Source of the DNA: Deltaproteobacteria bacterium
Lineage (GTDB): Bacteria > Desulfobacterota > Desulfobacteria > Desulfobacterales > SURF-7
Assembly (NCBI GenBank): GCA_019307665.1
Contig: JAFDJC010000141.1
Coordinates: 1-12,442 of the forward strand
Direction: 5' to 3'
DNA length: 12,442 nt
The translations under genes and the position numbers were made by a program. Below are positions 1-6,912 of the stretch, piece after piece. The number at the start of each line of letters is the position of its first letter. The stretch's first letter is position 1. The notes under the pieces were generated by a model, which saw nothing but the letters and a program-made list of their open reading frames with translations, ran no database searches and had not been told where the DNA came from.

Positions 1-1
1 T

Positions 2-1186
2 GAAATACGACGAATGGTAAGGCACATTAAGGAGCTCGATAAAATATATACAGATTATTTTTTTTTTGATGAAAACTGTTCTTACAACTTGCTTTACTTA
101 ATTGAAGCTGCCCGGCCATCAGTTCATTTGACAGACCAGTTTGGCGTCTTTGTATTACCTGTTGATACTATAAAAAAGATACATGAGGAGGGGTTTATTA
201 CATCGGTTGATTTCCGGCCAGCCAAGTCCACAGTAATTAAACACCAGTTGTCAGGTCTCAGTAACTCAAATATACAGACAGCCCTGTCGATCATCAACAG
301 GCAGATAAAAGCAAAAGAACTGGTAAATTCATCGGCTCAAAGAGAAGAAAAAATCAGGATTCTCGATCTCGCAATTAATGAAATTCAGTATTTATATGTT
401 AAAGAAGATATCACCAAAAAAGAATACAAATTGCATATTTTAGAGGCTTTAAGCGCCAGAAGCAAGCTTGGTAAAACAGAATCTGCTGTTGATGATATAC
501 CGGTTCCTCCTCATCCGGAAGCGGGCCATGATTCAAGAAGGATAAGTTTTGGACTTGGAATATATGATAACGATATATTTCAGGAAATCGCTTTTCGCCC
601 TGCCTTTACAGACCTGCTTGACATGGATTACATCCATGATAAAGGTGCTCAGATCGAATTTTTTGATGGAAAATTGCGGTACTATCCTTCAGATCAGAAA
701 CTCTGCCTGCAACAGTTGGATTTCGTAGATATCATATCCATTGCTCCAAGAAATGAATTGTTCAAACCGTTTTCCTGGAAAATCAATACTGGATTTAAAC
801 GAAAACCTGTGCAAGTTGATGATGACACACTTTTATATCAGCTTAACACAGGTGGAGGTGTTTCAATGCAGAATGATTATTTGGGATTATGCTATGCCTT
901 GCTTGAAACTGAACTCAACGTTGGCGGAGCGCTGAAGGACAACTATGCATGGGGTGGTGGCTTATCGCTTGGCATGATAAAACAAATTGAAACATTCTGG
1001 AAAATACATTTGCTTGGCCGGACAATTCGCTTTGTTCTTGGCGATGATCATACGAGCAGTTCGGTGGACCTTTTAAACAATTTTAAAATCAGCAAAAACA
1101 ATCACTTATCAATCGAGCTCAGGCGGGAAAAAAATTGGCGGCATTACAAGTCACAGGCAGAAATCCTTTGGCATCATTTCTTTTAA
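2..1186 (+). CDS. DUF4105 / Lnb-type envelope protein, 3' part of gene
   Basis: The reading frame is open to the left edge of the window, so the N-terminus, and any signal peptide, lies outside it. The first ATG at 14 is probably internal. The N-terminal part carries the segment FFDENCSYNLLYL, in which an Asn-Cys-Ser-Tyr motif follows aromatic residues. This is typical of the DUF4105 (Lnb N-terminal periplasmic) family, which is thought to be periplasmic and to have a papain-like fold. From about residue 170 (counting from the ATG at 14) the protein consists of short alternating hydrophobic/polar segments rich in Gly, Tyr and Phe. It ends in an aromatic residue (HHFF), as outer-membrane beta-barrel proteins do. 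I infer an envelope protein with a periplasmic catalytic-like domain and a C-terminal barrel. The substrate is unknown. It is separated from the downstream PilZ gene by 92 bp with a possible promoter, so the two are probably not strictly co-transcribed. Confidence 0.75.
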   Translation, partial: EIRRMVRHIKELDKIYTDYFFFDENCSYNLLYLIEAARPSVHLTDQFGVFVLPVDTIKKIHEEGFITSVDFRPAKSTVIKHQLSGLSNSNIQTALSIINRQIKAKELVNSSAQREEKIRILDLAINEIQYLYVKEDITKKEYKLHILEALSARSKLGKTESAVDDIPVPPHPEAGHDSRRISFGLGIYDNDIFQEIAFRPAFTDLLDMDYIHDKGAQIEFFDGKLRYYPSDQKLCLQQLDFVDIISIAPRNELFKPFSWKINTGFKRKPVQVDDDTLLYQLNTGGGVSMQNDYLGLCYALLETELNVGGALKDNYAWGGGLSLGMIKQIETFWKIHLLGRTIRFVLGDDHTSSSVDLLNNFKISKNNHLSIELRREKNWRHYKSQAEILWHHFF

Positions 1187-1209
1187 TTCCAGCCCGTCCA
1201 ATATAGAAT

Positions 1210-1238
1210 TTGACACAACTTATTTTTTATTTTAATGT
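1210..1238 (+). promoter_or_regulatory. possible sigma70-type promoter before the PilZ gene
   Basis: A perfect -35 hexamer TTGACA lies at 1210-1215. A 17-bp AT-rich spacer follows, then a poor -10 match, TAATGT, at 1233-1238. The 1187-1278 gap is otherwise AT-rich and has no obvious terminator hairpin. The weak -10 keeps confidence low. Confidence 0.35.
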
Positions 1239-1278
1239 TTTATAAGCATACTAAATAGAGATACATATTTTAAAGAAT

Positions 1279-1710
1279 ATGACTGACAGCAACCAAAACT
1301 TATCAAAAGAGGCCGTCATCAATCGTATTGTTGAACTTATGAACAATATGTCGAAGAACAGACTTCTTTTTTTTCTGGCCCATCTTGAGGACAAACCGGT
1401 AAAATGGAAAAGAAAGTCTCCCCGGAAAAGCTGCTTTATTTCGGTCGACTATGACACGTTGGACTACTCCGGCAACAAACGAATTCACAACCTTAGCACC
1501 AGCGGAGCATATATCGAAGCTGGAGAATCATTTGCCCTGGAACAAGATATTATATTGTGGCTGTCTGCCCCTGACGAGGAAAATCCATTCATCAAAATCC
1601 CGGCTAAAGTAGTGAGGCGGGACAGGGAAGGAATCGGAGTAGAGTTTGATCAACTGACAGACGATCAGCACAGGATTATCAAAAAAATCGAGAAGGCTGA
1701 AGAAATTTAG
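1279..1710 (+). CDS. PilZ-domain protein (putative c-di-GMP receptor)
   Basis: This 143-residue cytosolic protein has two PilZ signature elements: an RxxxR motif at R45-R49 (RKSPR) and an NxSxxG motif at N71-G76 (NLSTSG). In the family these bind the second messenger cyclic di-GMP. The beta-barrel continues through the IGVEF segment near 119-123, and the chain ends in a charged helix. The roughly 40-residue N-terminal extension is helical and resembles no named output domain, so the protein may act through a partner. The ATG at 1279 is preceded only by a weak AAAGAA ribosome binding site. The output process is unknown. It sits between an envelope-protein gene and infC, neither of which reveals a target. 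The PilZ assignment is firm from the motifs, but c-di-GMP binding itself is inferred. Confidence 0.85.
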   Translation: MTDSNQNLSKEAVINRIVELMNNMSKNRLLFFLAHLEDKPVKWKRKSPRKSCFISVDYDTLDYSGNKRIHNLSTSGAYIEAGESFALEQDIILWLSAPDEENPFIKIPAKVVRRDREGIGVEFDQLTDDQHRIIKKIEKAEEI

Positions 1711-1727
1711 CGTTCTGTATTTTTCCC

Positions 1728-1754
1728 TTGCATTTATTAGCATTTCTGTATAAT
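1728..1754 (+). promoter_or_regulatory. possible promoter of the infC operon
   Basis: A consensus -10 box TATAAT at 1749-1754 is preceded by TTGCAT at 1728-1733, with a short 15-bp spacer. Transcription would start near 1761, giving a leader of about 50 nt before the infC ribosome binding site. In many bacteria infC follows thrS; here it follows a PilZ gene, so a local promoter is needed or read-through must occur. Confidence 0.45.
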
Positions 1755-1799
1755 TTAGCCGTTTATAGTTTATGGCATATTTGGTACTTACAAAAAAAC

Positions 1800-1815
1800 A
1801 GGAGGTGTAAGCATA
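1800..1815 (+). promoter_or_regulatory. infC ribosome binding site with probable AUA start codon
   Basis: A near-perfect Shine-Dalgarno sequence, AGGAGGTG, at 1800-1807 sits 5 nt before ATA at 1813. The infC frame is open from the stop at 1756-1758 but has no ATG, GTG or TTG until the GTG at 1966, which would remove conserved IF3 residues. The spacing therefore points to ATA as the initiator. Confidence 0.75.
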
Positions 1816-2337
1816 AAAAGGCCTAAGAGAAATGACAATCGCATTAATGCCAATAGGAATATCAGAGCAAGAGAGGTCAGGGTAATAGACCCCGACGGTA
1901 ACCAGCTCGGTATCCTTCCGATCCATCAGGCTCTTGCAGCTGCAGGTGATTTTGAACTGGATCTTGTGGAAGTCTCCCCAAGAGCAAATCCGCCTGTGTG
2001 TAAAATCATGGATTACGGAAGGTATAAGTATGAACAGACAAAAAAGCAGCAGGAAGCCAAAAAAAAGCAGGCTTCTTTTCAGTTAAAGGAGATCAAGCTC
2101 AGACCCAAAACCGACGATCATGACCTGCAGACAAAGCTGGGACATATCAAAAAATTTCTTGATAAAAAAGACAAGGTCAAGGTTACGGTTATGTTCAGGG
2201 GGCGTGAGATCACACTAACGGAACGGGGCCGGGAGCTTCTTAAAATTGTTGCCGAAGAAACCGAGGAGGTTGGGACAATAGAGCAACATCCCAAGTTTGA
2301 AGGCCGCACCATGATAATGATTCTGGCACCGAAATAG
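1813..2337 (+). CDS. infC: Translation initiation factor IF-3
   Basis: IF-3 binds the 30S subunit, keeps it apart from 50S and proofreads the initiator tRNA-start codon pairing. Read from the ATA at 1813 the protein is 174 residues, the usual IF-3 length. The N-terminal domain has the conserved INxxIRAREVRVID pattern and the linker-side VSPRANPPVCKIMDYGRYKYE region. The C-terminal domain has KEIKLRP, VTVMFRGRE and the GRTMIMILAP ending. A canonical start is absent: GTG at 1966 would cut off about 50 residues of the conserved N-terminal domain. ATT at 1843 is possible but has no ribosome binding site. Rare start codons on infC (AUU in E. coli) let IF-3 repress its own translation, and the same loop is inferred here. 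It heads the cluster with rpmI and rplT. Confidence 0.93.
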   Translation: MKRPKRNDNRINANRNIRAREVRVIDPDGNQLGILPIHQALAAAGDFELDLVEVSPRANPPVCKIMDYGRYKYEQTKKQQEAKKKQASFQLKEIKLRPKTDDHDLQTKLGHIKKFLDKKDKVKVTVMFRGREITLTERGRELLKIVAEETEEVGTIEQHPKFEGRTMIMILAPK

Positions 2338-2391
2338 AAAAAGCCGATTTCCTGCTGAATTTATACTTTTTTTAATACCTTAACTATCGGT

Positions 2392-2421
2392 GGCGTGATA
2401 TTTCACCTGAAATTTCACGCC
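2392..2421 (+). promoter_or_regulatory. RNA hairpin in the infC-rpmI spacer, possible leader element
   Basis: In the 152-bp gap between infC and rpmI the arms GGCGTGA and TCACGCC pair over 7 bp. After one T/T mismatch they continue for 5 bp (ATTTC/GAAAT), closing an ACCT loop. No U-run follows, so it is not a standard intrinsic terminator. In other bacteria L20 represses the rpmI-rplT mRNA through a structured leader, so a regulatory or processing role is plausible but unproven. Confidence 0.5.
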
Positions 2422-2489
2422 ATACATGTTTGTAAGATTTGGAACATAACAGGCATAAGCCTGTGACGAAAAAAAGGAGAATATTTGAA

Positions 2490-2687
2490 ATGCCAAAAAT
2501 AAAAACAAACAGAGCGGCGGCAAAACGCTTTAAAAAAACAAGTTCCGGTAAAATTGTTTACAGGAAATCACATGCCAGTCATATTTTGACTAAAAAATCG
2601 ACAAAGCGCAAAAGGTCATTGCGGAAGGCGCATATTGTTGACAAAACCAACACAAGAGAAATAAAGCTGCTGCTTCCCAACGGATAA
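2490..2687 (+). CDS. rpmI: 50S ribosomal protein L35 (bL35)
   Basis: This is a 65-residue, strongly basic protein beginning MPKIKTNRAAAKRFKKT, the classic bL35 N-terminus. The central Ser/His-rich HASHILTKKS and KRKRSLRKAHIV segments follow. It is a structural protein of the large ribosomal subunit. The frame extends upstream to an ATG at 2439, but the family N-terminus begins at 2490. An AAGGAGA ribosome binding site at 2474-2480 lies 9 nt before that ATG, so the shorter start is chosen. It sits between infC and rplT, the usual order. Confidence 0.97.
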   Translation: MPKIKTNRAAAKRFKKTSSGKIVYRKSHASHILTKKSTKRKRSLRKAHIVDKTNTREIKLLLPNG

Positions 2688-2755
2688 ATTTTCCCGGTAT
2701 CCAGTTAAAGCAACCCGGTGAAAATGATCTGGTGAAAGTGATAAGGAGATGAGAC

Positions 2756-3106
2756 ATGCGAGTGAAAAGAGGTTTTAAGGCAAGAAGGCGCCGAAATAAA
2801 ATTCTTAAATTGGCAAAAGGATTCAGGGGCGGCAAAAGCAAGCTCTTCAGAACAGCAGCGGATGCTGTTGATAAAGCACTGATGTATTCGTACAGAGATC
2901 GTCGAACACGAAAAAGAGACTTCAGAAGGCTCTGGATTGCAAGGATCAATGCTGCCGCAAGGATGAACGATTTGTCTTACAGTAAATTCATCCATGGTTT
3001 AAAAACCGCAAACATTGAAATTGACCGCAAGGTTCTGGCTGAGCTGGCTATTTCCGATCCTGACGGGTTTGCCAGCATTGCAGCTGTGGCAGCAAAAAGT
3101 GGGTAA
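2756..3106 (+). CDS. rplT: 50S ribosomal protein L20 (bL20)
   Basis: This 116-residue, very basic protein begins MRVKRGFKARRRRNKILKLAKGFRG, without the Pro found second in many homologues; its length is normal. The long basic N-terminal helix threads into 23S rRNA during early 50S assembly. The C-terminal globular half, with LWIARINAAAR and SYSKFIHGL segments, binds the rRNA and, in species that autoregulate, the operon mRNA. An AAGGAGATGAG ribosome binding site lies just upstream of the ATG. Its last 8 bp overlap the pheS start, suggesting translational coupling of a ribosomal protein gene to a tRNA synthetase gene. Confidence 0.97.
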   Translation: MRVKRGFKARRRRNKILKLAKGFRGGKSKLFRTAADAVDKALMYSYRDRRTRKRDFRRLWIARINAAARMNDLSYSKFIHGLKTANIEIDRKVLAELAISDPDGFASIAAVAAKSG

Positions 3107-4106
3107 ATCGATAGAAGAAATAAAAACCCAGGCCCTGGCGGAACTGGAAACCGTTTCCAGCATTGATGATATTAAAGCCCTTTCAATCCGATATCTTGGC
3201 CGAAAGGGCCTTGTTACCCTTTTTCTCAGGGACATTTCAAAACTTCCTGAAAAAGAACGGCCGGCAGCCGGAAAAAATACAAACCAGGTTAAAAAACTCC
3301 TCAAAGAAACGTTTGACAGGGCAGAGTCTCTGATTACCGAGCGTGCCGTAAGTGCTGAAAAGGGCATAGACGTTTCACTTCCCGGCAGACCTGTTTCCGC
3401 GGGTTCGTTCCATCCGGTTTCACTGATTACAGAACAGATATCAGATATTTTTTCAAGGCTTGGATTCAATATCGCCGAAGGGCCCGAGGTCGAAACCGAC
3501 TACTATAATTTTGAAGCGCTGAATTTTCCTAAAAACCATCCTGCCAGAGATATGCAGGATACATTTTTCGTGTCTGACGATATTGTCCTCAGAACCCATA
3601 CATCGCCGATCCAGGTCAGGATTATGGAAAAACAGCCGCCACCGATTAAGGTGATCGCACCGGGAAGGGTGTACCGTTGTGATTCAGACCTGACCCACAC
3701 GCCTATGTTCCATCAGGTTGAAGGCCTCATGGTTGATGAAGGGATCAGCTTCGGAAACCTTAAAGGCATTCTCACTTCTTTTGTACACCAGATGTTTGAT
3801 GAAAAGACATCTCTAAGATTCCGGCCCAGTTTTTTTCCATTCACAGAACCGAGCGCCGAAGTCGATATCCTCTGCGTCATATGTCGTGGAAAAGGCTGCA
3901 GGGTATGTTCACAAACCGGATGGCTTGAAGTGTTAGGGGCCGGTATGGTACACCCGGCTGTGTTTGAAAATGTCGGTTATGACACTGCCAGGCACACCGG
4001 CTTTGCCTTTGGAATGGGCGTGGAACGGATTGCAATGTTGAAATACGGTATTGATGATCTCCGCAAATTCTTTGAAAACGATATAAATTTTTTAGGACAG
4101 TTCTAA
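3099..4106 (+). CDS. pheS: Phenylalanine-tRNA ligase alpha subunit
   Basis: This is the catalytic subunit of the class II alpha2beta2 enzyme that charges tRNA-Phe. Starting at GTG 3099 it has 335 residues, the normal size. The N-terminal coiled arm (about 1-80) leads to motif 1. Motif 2 is GRVYRCD...THTPMFHQVEG, near 189-209, with an FPFTEPSAEVD substrate-pocket segment near 246-256. Motif 3 is GMGVERIAML, near 305-314. Four cysteines in CxxC...CxxC spacing near 259-270 fit a metal-binding insertion common in bacterial PheS. The frame runs upstream to an ATG at 3015, but those residues are unlike PheS and would lie inside rplT. GTG 3099 gives a normal N-terminus (MGKSIEEIKTQAL) and an 8-bp overlap with rplT. 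No good ribosome binding site is visible, so translation is probably coupled to rplT. Confidence 0.95.
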   Translation: MGKSIEEIKTQALAELETVSSIDDIKALSIRYLGRKGLVTLFLRDISKLPEKERPAAGKNTNQVKKLLKETFDRAESLITERAVSAEKGIDVSLPGRPVSAGSFHPVSLITEQISDIFSRLGFNIAEGPEVETDYYNFEALNFPKNHPARDMQDTFFVSDDIVLRTHTSPIQVRIMEKQPPPIKVIAPGRVYRCDSDLTHTPMFHQVEGLMVDEGISFGNLKGILTSFVHQMFDEKTSLRFRPSFFPFTEPSAEVDILCVICRGKGCRVCSQTGWLEVLGAGMVHPAVFENVGYDTARHTGFAFGMGVERIAMLKYGIDDLRKFFENDINFLGQF

Positions 4107-4107
4107 T

Positions 4108-4347
4108 ATGAAAGTCAGTTTAAGCTGGTTAAAAGACTATGTTCCCGTTGACATGACCGCACAGGAACTTGCGGATGCCTTGACTATGACCGGTCTTGAA
4201 GTTGAAACCGTAACGGATCGCTATGCATATCTCGACACTGTTGTTGCAGGACGGATCATCAACATTTCGCCCCATCCAAAAGCTGACAGGTTAAAGGTTT
4301 GTGAAGTTGATATCGGTGACCGTCAAATTTCAGTTGTCCGAATATAG
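4108..4347 (+). CDS. pheT: Phenylalanine-tRNA ligase beta subunit, N-terminal fragment (frameshifted gene)
   Basis: This 79-residue fragment starts 1 bp after the pheS stop and begins MKVSLSWLKDYVPVDM, the standard PheT N-terminus. It includes the start of the tRNA-binding OB-fold (VVAGRIINISPHPKADRLKVCEVDIG). After ISVV the frame reads RI and stops at 4345-4347. Homologues continue CGAPN...VG. The sequence just past the break reads PNIEVGMKAP in the -1 frame, so about 10 nt coding for CGA plus one base appear to be missing near 4338. Alone this piece could not form the whole OB-fold. It is best read as the 5' part of one pheT gene spanning 4108-6527. A sequencing or assembly error is a serious possibility because pheT is normally essential. 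Confidence 0.85.
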   Translation: MKVSLSWLKDYVPVDMTAQELADALTMTGLEVETVTDRYAYLDTVVAGRIINISPHPKADRLKVCEVDIGDRQISVVRI

Positions 4348-4355
4348 AGGTCGGG

Positions 4356-6527
4356 ATGAAAGCCCCTTGCGCTTTACCGGGTACGCTTTTCCCCGATGGA
4401 ACTTTTCTTGAAAAAAGCATCGTCCGCGGCCAGGCGTCCGAAGGGATGCTCTGCAGCGATCTTGAGCTGGGAACAGGACCGGATGGTTCAGGCGTTATGG
4501 TGCTGAAGGACTCGGTTCCCGAGGGAGAAAAAATTGCAAAGGCTCTTAACCTTTCCGACCCTGTGCTTGAAATCGACCTCACGCCCAACCGGCCGGATTG
4601 TCTGGGCATCATAGGAATTGCAAGGGAAGCTGCAGCGATTCAGGGCACAACACTGACATATCCTGATATCCCCCCTGATATTCCCATTGGGGATGCAGAC
4701 ATTGATATCAACCAGCATACATCCGTTGAGATACAAGACCCTGACCTGTGCCCGAGATATGCCGCACGCCTCATTTTTAATGTAACCATAGGGCCTTCTC
4801 CTTTCCGGATTCAAAACAAACTTATGTCCATTGGCTTAAGGCCCATAAACAATATCGTCGACATCACTAATTTTGTTATGCTGGAAACCGGCCAGCCTTT
4901 GCACGCATTTGATTTTGACCGGCTTTCTGAAAATAGAATCATTGTAAGGAAAGCCGGCAAAGATAAACAGTTTACAACGCTTGACAACAAGGATCACGAA
5001 CTGCCGTCCGATACGCTGATGATATGCGACGGTTCACAGACTGTTGCCATTGGCGGTGTAATGGGCGGCCTCAATTCTGAAATTGATGACAACACAACAA
5101 GGGTTCTCATTGAAAGCGCCTTATTTAACCCGGCAAGCATCCGGAAGACCGCCAAACATCTGGGCCTTGGTACTGATGCATCCCACCGTTTTGAACGTGG
5201 TGTCGATCCTGAAGGGACCGTCAACGCACTAAACAGGGCAACTGTTCTAATGGCTGAAGTCAGCAAGGGCACTATTGTTAGCGGAGTGATTGATGAGCAT
5301 CCCGCACCCTCAGAAATCAGTACAATTTTGCTTGATGTAAAAAAGATAAACCGCCTCTTAGGAACCGGTTTTTCACAAACTGAAATGAAAAACCACTTGG
5401 AATCAATAGATTTTTCCGTCAAAGCCGTTAATGACCATATGCTTGAAGTCGTGCCGCCGTCTTTCCGTGTAGATGTATCAAGACCTGAAGATCTGGCAGA
5501 AGAAATAGCACGGCTGTCAGGCTATGACCATATACCTGTTACGTTTCCTGCAGTGTCTGCCGATACCAGGGAACCGGCAAGATATCTTATACTGCGCCGG
5601 AAGGTTAAAAATATTCTGACCGGCCTCGGCTTCAGCGAAGCCATAAACTACAGCTTTATCAACAAAACCGCTTTTGACAGGCTACGTTTTGAACAAGCAG
5701 ATTCCCGGCGTTCGGCAGTAGAACTTATGAACCCCCTTACCGAAGAACAGGCTGTGATGAGAACCACCCTTGTTCCGGGCTTGATCGACACCGTAATTCG
5801 TAATAACACGAGACAAATTAAAGACGTCAAGGTCTTTGAAACAGGAAAAGTCTTTTTCGACTTAAAAATAGACAACCGGCAGCCGCTGGAACTTGAAATG
5901 CTGGCCGGTATCTGGACCGGAAAACGATCGGCGATCTCATGGCATGACACAGAGACAGAGTCTGATTTTTATGACATCAAAGGTGCTGTTGAAGCGCTTT
6001 TCCGTTCTTTACAAATAACCGGCATCACCTTTTCCAGCATTCCCGATGAATCATGCATTTATACCAAACCCGGTTTTACGGCTCAAATAGATGCCGGTGA
6101 GGAATCTCTGGGGATTCTTGGCCGGATTCATCCGGACGTACAAAACAGCTACGGTCTAAAACAGAAACTCTTTTTGTTTGAGCTGAATCTTGAAACAATG
6201 CTCAAGCTTGTTCCTGATATAAAAGCGACCCGTTCGACACCCAAATTTCCGGCAACGACCAGAGATATTACCATTATTATTGATGTCAATATTGAAGCCG
6301 GCAAACTCATTGCTAATATTGATGCCAATAATGAAAAACTGGTTGAAGATATTCTTCTTTTTGATATATATGAAGGAAAACCCGTTCCTGAAGGAAAAAA
6401 AAGTGTGTCATTAAGGATAACTTACAGGTCGGCAGACAAGACTCTGGAGGACGACTTTATTAATACGCTTCACAAAAACATTTCCGGAAAGCTGATAAAG
6501 ACGTTTGGTGCGGCCGTTCCTGCCTGA
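4356..6527 (+). CDS. pheT: Phenylalanine-tRNA ligase beta subunit, main C-terminal part (frameshifted gene)
   Basis: These 723 residues make up the rest of PheT. They include the end of the tRNA-binding OB-fold (VRGQASEGMLCSDLELG), the B3/B4 editing region with LDLTPNRPD-like and RPINNIVDITNFVMLE segments, and the B5 domain. The catalytic-like core follows (GLGFSEAINYSFI, NPLTEEQAVMRTTL). The C-terminal anticodon-binding domain has FPATTRDITIII and ends LIKTFGAAVPA. With the N-terminal fragment the total is about 800 residues, normal for PheT. Homology in this frame begins upstream of the ATG, at 4338 (PNIEVG). An AGAGGT sequence at 4346-4351 lies 4-5 nt before the ATG at 4356, so independent re-initiation after the 4347 stop is conceivable. 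All later domains look intact, which argues against an old pseudogene. Confidence 0.92.
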   Translation: MKAPCALPGTLFPDGTFLEKSIVRGQASEGMLCSDLELGTGPDGSGVMVLKDSVPEGEKIAKALNLSDPVLEIDLTPNRPDCLGIIGIAREAAAIQGTTLTYPDIPPDIPIGDADIDINQHTSVEIQDPDLCPRYAARLIFNVTIGPSPFRIQNKLMSIGLRPINNIVDITNFVMLETGQPLHAFDFDRLSENRIIVRKAGKDKQFTTLDNKDHELPSDTLMICDGSQTVAIGGVMGGLNSEIDDNTTRVLIESALFNPASIRKTAKHLGLGTDASHRFERGVDPEGTVNALNRATVLMAEVSKGTIVSGVIDEHPAPSEISTILLDVKKINRLLGTGFSQTEMKNHLESIDFSVKAVNDHMLEVVPPSFRVDVSRPEDLAEEIARLSGYDHIPVTFPAVSADTREPARYLILRRKVKNILTGLGFSEAINYSFINKTAFDRLRFEQADSRRSAVELMNPLTEEQAVMRTTLVPGLIDTVIRNNTRQIKDVKVFETGKVFFDLKIDNRQPLELEMLAGIWTGKRSAISWHDTETESDFYDIKGAVEALFRSLQITGITFSSIPDESCIYTKPGFTAQIDAGEESLGILGRIHPDVQNSYGLKQKLFLFELNLETMLKLVPDIKATRSTPKFPATTRDITIIIDVNIEAGKLIANIDANNEKLVEDILLFDIYEGKPVPEGKKSVSLRITYRSADKTLEDDFINTLHKNISGKLIKTFGAAVPA

Positions 6528-6546
6528 CGTTTTGGGGAAAATGCGT

Positions 6547-6909
6547 ATGGCGACTCTTCATCGTGTAGTACCTTCAAACAAAGAAATACCTAACAAGCGT
6601 TATTTTAGAATTGGTGAAGTCAGCAGCCTTACCAGTGTGGAATCATATGTGCTAAGATTCTGGGAGACAGAGTTTAAATCCATCAGTCCCAAAAGAACAG
6701 AATCAGGGCAAAGGCTTTACAGAAAAAAAGACGTGGAACTGATTTTTACCATCAAACATCTGCTATATGAGAAAAAATTTACTATCCAGGGGGCAAAACA
6801 ATATCTTCGTTCTGAACGGAAACAGGATGCCGGAAAAGATCGGTTTTCATCAATTGATATCGATGAAATACGCACCGAACTTCAGGCTATTCGTGACCTT
6901 CTCGTGTAA
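6547..6909 (+). CDS. MerR-family transcriptional regulator
   Basis: A winged-helix MerR DNA-binding domain starts at YFRIGEVSSLTSVESYVLRFWE and continues through SPKRTESGQRLYRKKDVELI and the KKFTIQGAKQYL helix. A short C-terminal helix (IDEIRTELQAIRDLL) probably dimerises. There is no effector-binding domain and no cysteine metal site, so the signal is unknown. The frame is open back to a GTG at 6505 inside pheT. The GGGG at 6534-6537 is too close to the ATG at 6541 but lies 9 nt before the ATG at 6547, so 6547 is preferred; 6541 is nearly as likely. A MerR gene of this type commonly follows pheT in the Desulfobacterota. Its stop is 3 bp from the stop of the convergent atpF. Confidence 0.88.
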   Translation: MATLHRVVPSNKEIPNKRYFRIGEVSSLTSVESYVLRFWETEFKSISPKRTESGQRLYRKKDVELIFTIKHLLYEKKFTIQGAKQYLRSERKQDAGKDRFSSIDIDEIRTELQAIRDLLV

Positions 6910-6912
6910 TGT

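Noticed and set aside
1528..1926. - strand open frame of 132 codons across pilZ and infC
   Set aside because: It overlaps the PilZ domain and the IF-3 N-terminus on the other strand, and has no motif or ribosome binding site.
2392..2421. Intrinsic terminator after infC
   Set aside because: The hairpin is followed by ATACATG rather than a T-run, and rpmI and rplT downstream need the same transcript.
3015..3098. N-terminal extension of pheS to the ATG at 3015
   Set aside because: The extra 28 residues are rplT read in another frame and do not resemble PheS; GTG 3099 gives the family length.
4330..4350. Programmed -1 frameshift to make full PheT
   Set aside because: No slippery heptamer or downstream structure is evident. 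A -1 shift would still lack the conserved Cys-Gly-Ala residues, so a deletion or sequence error fits better.
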